Assembly: GCA_002505765.1 (NCBI GenBank)
Contig: DAVZ01000029.1
Location: 1-8,613 of the forward strand
Origin: Methanobacterium sp. UBA176
GTDB taxonomy: Archaea > Methanobacteriota > Methanobacteria > Methanobacteriales > Methanobacteriaceae
Length of the DNA: 8,613 nt
Direction: 5' to 3'
Positions 5,441-8,613 of the stretch are shown here, one piece after another (the stretch's first letter is position 1; each line of letters begins with the position of its first letter). The notes beneath the pieces were generated by a model. The model was not told the DNA's origin and searched no databases. It worked only from the letters and a program-made list of their open reading frames with translations. Made by a program: the position numbers and the translations under genes.

Positions 5441-5783
5441 ATTTCTTCCCATTCTTTGACTTTGTGGATAAGTTCCAGGCATTTCTTAACAACATCTCCT
5501 TTTCCTTTAGAACCGTACCATCTGCCAACCCTTAAAGAGTCCAGAGTTTCGAAAATTTCTGCTATCTCAGTTTCTTGGGCTTTACGAAGTTCTCTTGGTA
5601 AGCCAACGTGTGTATCTAAATGTCTCCCATATTTAGTTTCCATGTTATATGCGATTAAGTGCTGTAAGATTCCATAAGTTAATTCAGTTATAGCAACTAC
5701 GTATTTACCTTCAGGATCTGGGGTAATTCATTTAAGGCTGATTCAATTTCTTCTGCCTTTTTCTTATGTCCTTCTTCATTCAT
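5437..5783 (-). pseudogene. HEPN-domain protein with one frameshift
   Basis: From ATG at 5783 the frame reads MNEEGHKKKAEEIESALNEL and reaches a run of four C. Adding one C restores PPDPEGKYVVAITELTYG, ILQHLIAYNMETKYGRHLD, THVGLPRELRKAQETEIAEIF, and a conserved-looking end SLRVGRWYGSKGKGDVVKKC to TGA at 5437-5439. The repaired protein has 115 residues and is all helical, resembling HEPN proteins that sit upstream of MNT genes. The canonical R-x4-6-H motif is not evident, so RNase activity cannot be claimed. The shift is in a homopolymer (GGGG at 5720-5723 on the plus strand) and could be a sequencing error; a truncated product starting at Met 5643 is the other possibility. The stop overlaps the nucleotidyltransferase start, so the two form one operon. 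Confidence 0.7.
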
Positions 5784-6014
5784 TTAATCATCTATTAATT
5801 CTATTTTAAGATCTCTATTAATATATTCAAAGTTTATTGACCGAATAAAAATTGTATTCAATTGTATAAAAAAGTTACCAGGTGAAAGATTTGCATTCAG
5901 ATTTACAACTAAAAGGGGGAAGTTTAAAAGTTGAATTTATTCTATTTTTCATTATCAAGTTAAATTGTAATTTCAAAGAATATTAACTATTCTATAATAT
6001 GTAGCAAAGTTAAA
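5784..6014. other. Gene-poor spacer with a possible promoter
   Basis: No supported gene is seen on either strand. On the minus strand TTGAATATATTAAT (5816-5829) could be the TATA region of the HEPN-nucleotidyltransferase operon, with GATGAT just before ATG 5783 as a weak ribosome-binding site. Near 5952 a minus-strand ATG opens 25 codons beginning MKNRIN, which faintly recalls the MNRIT start of the truncated nucleotidyltransferase. Since it lies downstream of the second twin-palindrome element, it may mark a lost relative. Confidence 0.35.
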
Positions 6015-6097
6015 TTTGTCACTCTGGTGACATTTTCGGGTAAAATTCAGATTTTTTTGTCACCATGGTGACATTAATGTGTCCATATTTTTTTTAA
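6015..6097. repeat. ~80-bp twin-palindrome element, copy A
   Basis: This is the second copy of the block at 4783-4863, same orientation. The palindromes are TGTCACTCTGGTGACA (6017-6032) and the perfect 16-bp TGTCACCATGGTGACA (6058-6073), 41 bp apart. On the minus strand it again encodes LKKIWTH before TAA, like the LKKIWSH end of the nucleotidyltransferase gene, and beyond it TACATATTATAG resembles the TACATATTTGG downstream of copy B. So copy A looks like the leftover of a second nucleotidyltransferase operator region. No gene is attached to it now. Confidence 0.7.
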
Positions 6098-6169
6098 CTG
6101 AATACTAAATAGTATGTATTTCCTGTGTTTGAGATGTTTTAAATATTTAGATATATTTTTTAAAGTGAT

Positions 6170-6653
6170 TTAAGTTTTATTACTCAAAATAATTCTTTTC
6201 CTCCAAAATGAAACAAAATAAACCACTACAGCAAGAGCTATTGATATTACAGTAATTTTCAGATCATCATGTATAACATCAAACTGCCAGCTACCCCACG
6301 AAAACGGATACAACAAATATATACCCCACTTAAATTAGTAAGAAGCAGATCCAGCATGTAATGAGTTAAAACCCCCAATAGAAGAAACAACAGCACTGTT
6401 TTCTGCTCCTTAAATAATAATGAAAATATTGAAGCGATTATAAAAGACCCTATGGGCATATGAAACGGGGCAATAAAGTTCCCGGCCTCTATACCAAGAA
6501 ACTCCAGTGGTATCACTGTTTTATAGACATCTGGAATTAACGCTCCAACCACTGCAGATAGATGTATTTGCTGGGTTAAACTGTTTATAATTTAAAGCTT
6601 GAAACTGTGCAAATCGTCCATGCAACCAGGATGTGTGTAATCCAGTCTGGCAT
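6170..6653 (-). pseudogene. YdjM-like membrane hydrolase, several frameshifts
   Basis: Pieces in three frames make one protein: MPDWITHILVAWTICTVSSFK, then YKQFNPANTSI, then VVGALIPDVYKTVIPLEFLG, FIAPFHMPIGSFIIASIFSL, VLLFLLLGVLTHYMLDLLLT, and finally YLLYPFSWGSWQFDVIHDDL with a last membrane helix ISIALAVVVYFVSFW and TAA at 6170-6172. The His-rich motifs (WITH, FHMP, THYMLD) and several membrane helices are those of the YdjM/DUF457 group, called metal-dependent membrane hydrolases; the true substrate is unknown. Shifts are needed near 6590, near 6555 and at the CCCC run at 6324-6327. The repaired length, about 160 residues, is normal. ATG at 6653 lies one base after the OB-fold stop at 6655, so the two were an operon. 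Confidence 0.7.
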
Positions 6654-6654
6654 C

Positions 6655-7163
6655 TTACTGTCTCCTTGTAAATTCAAATATTTTAAGGTCAAATTTCCAG
6701 TAGCTGAGGAAGATAAAAATCAGAAAAACCAGGGCAAGAGCTGACCTTAAAAGCATAAAATTCATAGCTCCACTTCTCCATTACAATAATTTCAGCTCTT
6801 TTAACGTTAAAATAAGGGCCGAGTACTCCAACCACCTGTACAGTATCCCCGATTCCAGCTTTTTTAAATGTTTCGATGTTGTATCCCACTTTTTTGCCAT
6901 TATAAATCATCTTGAAGCTCAAACCCATCACTTTTTAAGCTGGTTACTTCTCCAGAAACATATACTGTGGATCCTTCCAGATATTCGGCTAAAATAGCGC
7001 CTGTTGAAGGATATTCCAGGCGGGATTCATAATTGGCATTGTAATTGATGCATAAAATAGTTAAAATGATGTAAATTATAAATAGCGTGAAAATGGACTT
7101 GAAACAGAATATCTGATAATTATCGAATTTTACAAAAAATAATTTTGTTTTTATCAAATACAA
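6655..7163 (-). pseudogene. OB-fold membrane protein, broken copy 2
   Basis: From a TTG start at 7163 (weak; no ATG is available) the frame gives an N-terminal membrane segment SIFTLFIIYIILTILCINYN, then YVSGEVTSLKSDGFELQDDL and a stop. A second frame continues MIYNGKKVGYNIETFKKAGI, GDTVQVVGVLGPYFNVKRAE and IIVMEKWSYEF. A third gives FMLLRSALALVFLIFIFLSYW and KFDLKIFEFTRRQ to TAA 6655-6657. The whole would be a membrane-anchored OB-fold protein with a C-terminal helix, followed after one base by the YdjM-like gene. Shifts lie near 6905-6912 and at the TTTT run near 6760. Both are also present in copy 1. The 3' part is complete here, unlike copy 1. Function unknown; the OB fold suggests ligand or nucleic acid binding at the membrane. 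Confidence 0.65.
6689..7069. repeat. ~380-bp direct repeat, right copy
   Basis: Matches 191-572 in the same orientation at about 94% identity by eye. To the right of 7069 and to the left of 6689 the two loci differ completely. The right copy keeps the natural 3' end of the OB-fold gene; the left one has an insertion sequence there. Confidence 0.9.
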
Positions 7164-7211
7164 ATAATAAATTTGTAAATTAATGATACAAAAAATAATT
7201 TTGTTTATATA
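7131..7211 (+). promoter_or_regulatory. Repeated operator-like box and TATA box of the SatD operon
   Basis: The 20-mer TACAAAAAATAATTTTGTTT occurs exactly twice, at 7131-7150 and 7187-7206, 56 bp apart. Each contains ACAAAA-N5-TTTTGT, an inverted repeat with 6-bp arms. TTTATATA at 7204-7211 follows the second box directly and is centred 27 bp before the ATG at 7235, which predicts a leaderless mRNA. The first box lies just inside the divergent OB-fold frame, so one regulator may govern both directions. The SatD protein has its own helix-turn-helix and is a candidate; this is inferred. Confidence 0.55.
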
Positions 7212-7234
7212 TCTTAAGTTACATATAATTCTTT

Positions 7235-7876
7235 ATGAAAAATGATGAGTTCTATGTATTATTAGGAGATGTAATTTCATCAAAAAAAATAAAAAACAGG
7301 GAAGAATTTCAAAAAGAATTAATAAACACGTGTTTTGAATTAAATGAACTCTATAAAGAGGATATGTACGCAAAATTTGAGATAATAAAAGGTTTGGATG
7401 AAATTGGATGCTTACTGGAAAAAATAAACAACTTATATGAAATTATAAGTTTAATACTAAATAGATTATATCCTTATTCTATGCGATTTGTTTTAGTAAA
7501 AGGACATGTAGACACAGGATTATCTACTAAAAAAGTCTCTCAAATGGATGGGCCAGCTTTCCATAGAGCATCGGATTTAATGCACTTGCTAAAGGGAGAA
7601 ACTTTAATTTTTAAAATGGATAGGGGAAGCATGGTAATAGATAAATTAATAACCAATAATATAAACTTAATATATTTATTAAAGAAAAACTGGTCTTTAA
7701 AGAAAACAAGGATAATAAGAGAATATGAAAAAAAAGAAGATCAAAAAGCTGTAGCTAAAAAATTGGGATTAACACAGCAAGCAGTCTCGTATCACATAAA
7801 ATCATCAAATTGGAAGGAATTAAGAAAAATAGAGAATGATCTAGACGAAATTCTAAAAATTATATCGAGGACATAG
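7235..7876 (+). CDS. SatD family protein with C-terminal helix-turn-helix
   Basis: The protein has 213 residues. The N-terminus YVLLGDVISSKKIKNREEF has the G-D-(I/V)-x-x-S-(K/R) motif of SatD proteins. MRFVLVKGHVDTG and MDGPAFHRASDLMHLL (about residues 104-119) carry the second conserved G-x-A-F-x-x-A block. A helix-turn-helix sits at about residues 168-192 (QKAVAKKLGLTQQAVSYHIK). SatD is named after the streptococcal sat locus and its biochemical role is not established. It is typically encoded with a DUF3307-type membrane protein, as seems to be the case here: the next gene begins at the base after the TAG. The start at 7235 fits a leaderless mRNA. Intact and probably expressed; the HTH suggests sensing or autoregulation, which is inferred. 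Confidence 0.8.
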   Translation: MKNDEFYVLLGDVISSKKIKNREEFQKELINTCFELNELYKEDMYAKFEIIKGLDEIGCLLEKINNLYEIISLILNRLYPYSMRFVLVKGHVDTGLSTKKVSQMDGPAFHRASDLMHLLKGETLIFKMDRGSMVIDKLITNNINLIYLLKKNWSLKKTRIIREYEKKEDQKAVAKKLGLTQQAVSYHIKSSNWKELRKIENDLDEILKIISRT

Positions 7877-8242
7877 ATGGACGACATTACTAAAGTCATC
7901 ATAGTTGTGGCGGGTTATATAATTCTGGTTTTAACCAGCGGCTTTGTTGTAAGATTTGCTCTATTAAAAGCGTCTAAAAAGGATAAAAAAGGAATTGCAG
8001 AAGATAAACAGTGGGATACTGGCTTTATAATTGGCAAATGTGAAAATATATTGATAGTAACGCTAATTTTGTTAAATGCTTACACAGCACTGGCAATAAT
8101 TTTTGCTGCAAAAACAATAATAAGGAAAGAAGACATTAAAAAGAATTCTCTATATTACTTGGCAGGGAATATGGTTAATGTAACATATTCAATAATTTTT
8201 GGAGCAATTTTGAAAGCTATAATGGATTTTAACTTATTATAA
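7877..8242 (+). CDS. Small membrane partner of SatD, DUF3307 C-terminal-like
   Basis: The protein has 121 residues and three predicted membrane helices at about 6-28, 56-80 and 93-116. The stretch DTGFIIGKCENILIVTLILL with TALAIIFAAKTIIRKEDIKK follows the pattern G-x-x-I-G-x-x-E-x-x-L-I ... A-I-x-x-x-x-A-A-K-x-I-x-R that I remember from the C-terminal part of DUF3307 membrane proteins encoded next to SatD. Only that C-terminal domain is present, so this is a miniature form rather than the full-length (about 230-residue) protein. The gene abuts the SatD stop without a gap and has no ribosome-binding site of its own beyond weak AGGAC, so it is coupled. It presumably forms a membrane complex or signalling pair with SatD; function unknown. 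Confidence 0.65.
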   Translation: MDDITKVIIVVAGYIILVLTSGFVVRFALLKASKKDKKGIAEDKQWDTGFIIGKCENILIVTLILLNAYTALAIIFAAKTIIRKEDIKKNSLYYLAGNMVNVTYSIIFGAILKAIMDFNLL

Positions 8243-8613
8243 GTAAAGATTATCTCCTCTTTCATATTTAAGGTGGAGTTAATTTTATTTTTGTTTAAAA
8301 TCAGTAATATTGTAAGTCATTAATTCTCTCATTTCTCCACCCCTTTTCAAATTCATTCACAGCTTTTTCATGAATAAATAACATTATGTTTTAAGTTTAA
8401 ATAAATTTTCACATTTTTGGGGACTGTAAGGTTAACCGGTGTTGAAAAATTTTCAATTTTTCACAGTGAAAAATCCCTGATTTTCACATGCTGGAGTCAA
8501 TATTTCATATTCGTTAATTATTGTTTTCAGTAGACATATCAAGTCAAAAATATTTCAACAAATCTGCTCAACCCCAATAACTTTACAACCCCGTAAATAT
8601 TAGTTATATATTT
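8243..8613. other. AT-rich spacer after the SatD operon
   Basis: No convincing gene is seen. T-rich stretches at 8279-8297 could end the SatD operon transcript in archaeal fashion. A minus-strand frame 8384-8301 of 27 codons has no recognisable family. The notable content is a pair of adjacent hairpins at 8442-8473, listed separately. Confidence 0.5.
8442..8473. repeat. Two adjacent palindromes
   Basis: TTGAAAA-A-TTTTCAA (8442-8456) is followed without a gap by TTTTTCAC-A-GTGAAAAA (8457-8473), with 7-bp and 8-bp perfect arms. The half-site TTTTCACA also occurs at 8406-8413 and 8481-8488, making three copies within about 80 bp. This could be a regulator binding array for a gene beyond the right edge, or part of a small repeated element. 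Confidence 0.6.

Noticed and set aside
5441..5482. Fourteen-residue extension of the 199-residue nucleotidyltransferase
   Set aside because: It lies inside the HEPN gene; the ATGA overlap at 5437-5440 and family-like start favour the shorter form.
5456..5677. Plus-strand open frame of 73 codons
   Set aside because: It is the antisense shadow of the HEPN gene, which has family-like sequence and an ATGA overlap with its partner on the minus strand.
6655..7163. Programmed frameshifting in the OB-fold gene, since both copies share two shifts
   Set aside because: No slippery heptamer at the mixed-sequence site, a stop follows at once, and shared lesions are explained by duplication after decay.
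8301..8384. Minus-strand frame of 27 codons with a TATA-like sequence upstream
   Set aside because: Very short, no recognisable family, and compatible with chance in AT-rich DNA.

Overview
The window looks like an archaeal chromosome segment, most likely from a methanogen of the Methanobacterium type. The DNA is very AT-rich. Genes are preceded by archaeal TATA boxes about 27 bp before the start codon, several with apparently leaderless mRNAs, and the ribosome-binding sites are of the AGGTG kind. The gene families (OB-fold/YdjM-like membrane pair, HEPN/MNT pairs, HicB, SatD, a zinc-ribbon transposase) fit that group. This assignment is an inference from sequence character and remembered families; no search was run.

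Layout. (1) 1-610, minus strand: the 5' end of an insertion-sequence transposase runs off the left edge and sits against the 3' end of a broken OB-fold membrane gene. (2) 627-902: a 46-codon coding relic overlaps the first copy of a ~200-bp repeat. (3) 1004-1731, plus: an intact two-gene toxin-antitoxin (TA) unit of TumE/TumA type with its own palindrome and TATA box. (4) 1818-2071, minus: a frameshifted winged-helix regulator with its own palindrome. (5) 2149-2361: the cut-off start of a lost gene, running into the second copy of the ~200-bp repeat. (6) 2504-3507, plus: an overlapping four-gene TA operon, hicB-hicA-antitoxin-mazF-like, in which both antitoxin frames are open and both toxin genes are broken. 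(7) 3671-5783, minus: three HEPN/nucleotidyltransferase units in the same direction. These are an intact mntA-hepT pair, a truncated nucleotidyltransferase, and a frameshifted HEPN gene coupled to an intact nucleotidyltransferase. (8) 6015-6097: the second copy of an ~80-bp element holding two GTCAC-N4-GTGAC palindromes; the first copy (4783-4863) lies before the truncated nucleotidyltransferase. (9) 6170-7163, minus: a decayed YdjM-like gene and a second broken OB-fold gene. (10) 7235-8242, plus: an intact two-gene SatD plus membrane-protein operon. (11) 8243-8613: no convincing gene, but tandem hairpins.

Taken together this is a TA-rich accessory island in decay. It is bracketed by two ~94% identical copies of the same already broken OB-fold gene in direct orientation, and a smaller TA cassette inside it is bracketed by the ~200-bp repeats. 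Recombination between either pair could delete what lies between. At least seven loci carry frameshifts, stops or truncations; some lie in short homopolymers and could be sequencing errors, but the two stop codons in the mazF-like gene and the lesions shared by both OB-fold copies look real. The units most likely to be functional are TumE/TumA, MntA/HepT, the 199-residue nucleotidyltransferase, and SatD with its membrane partner.
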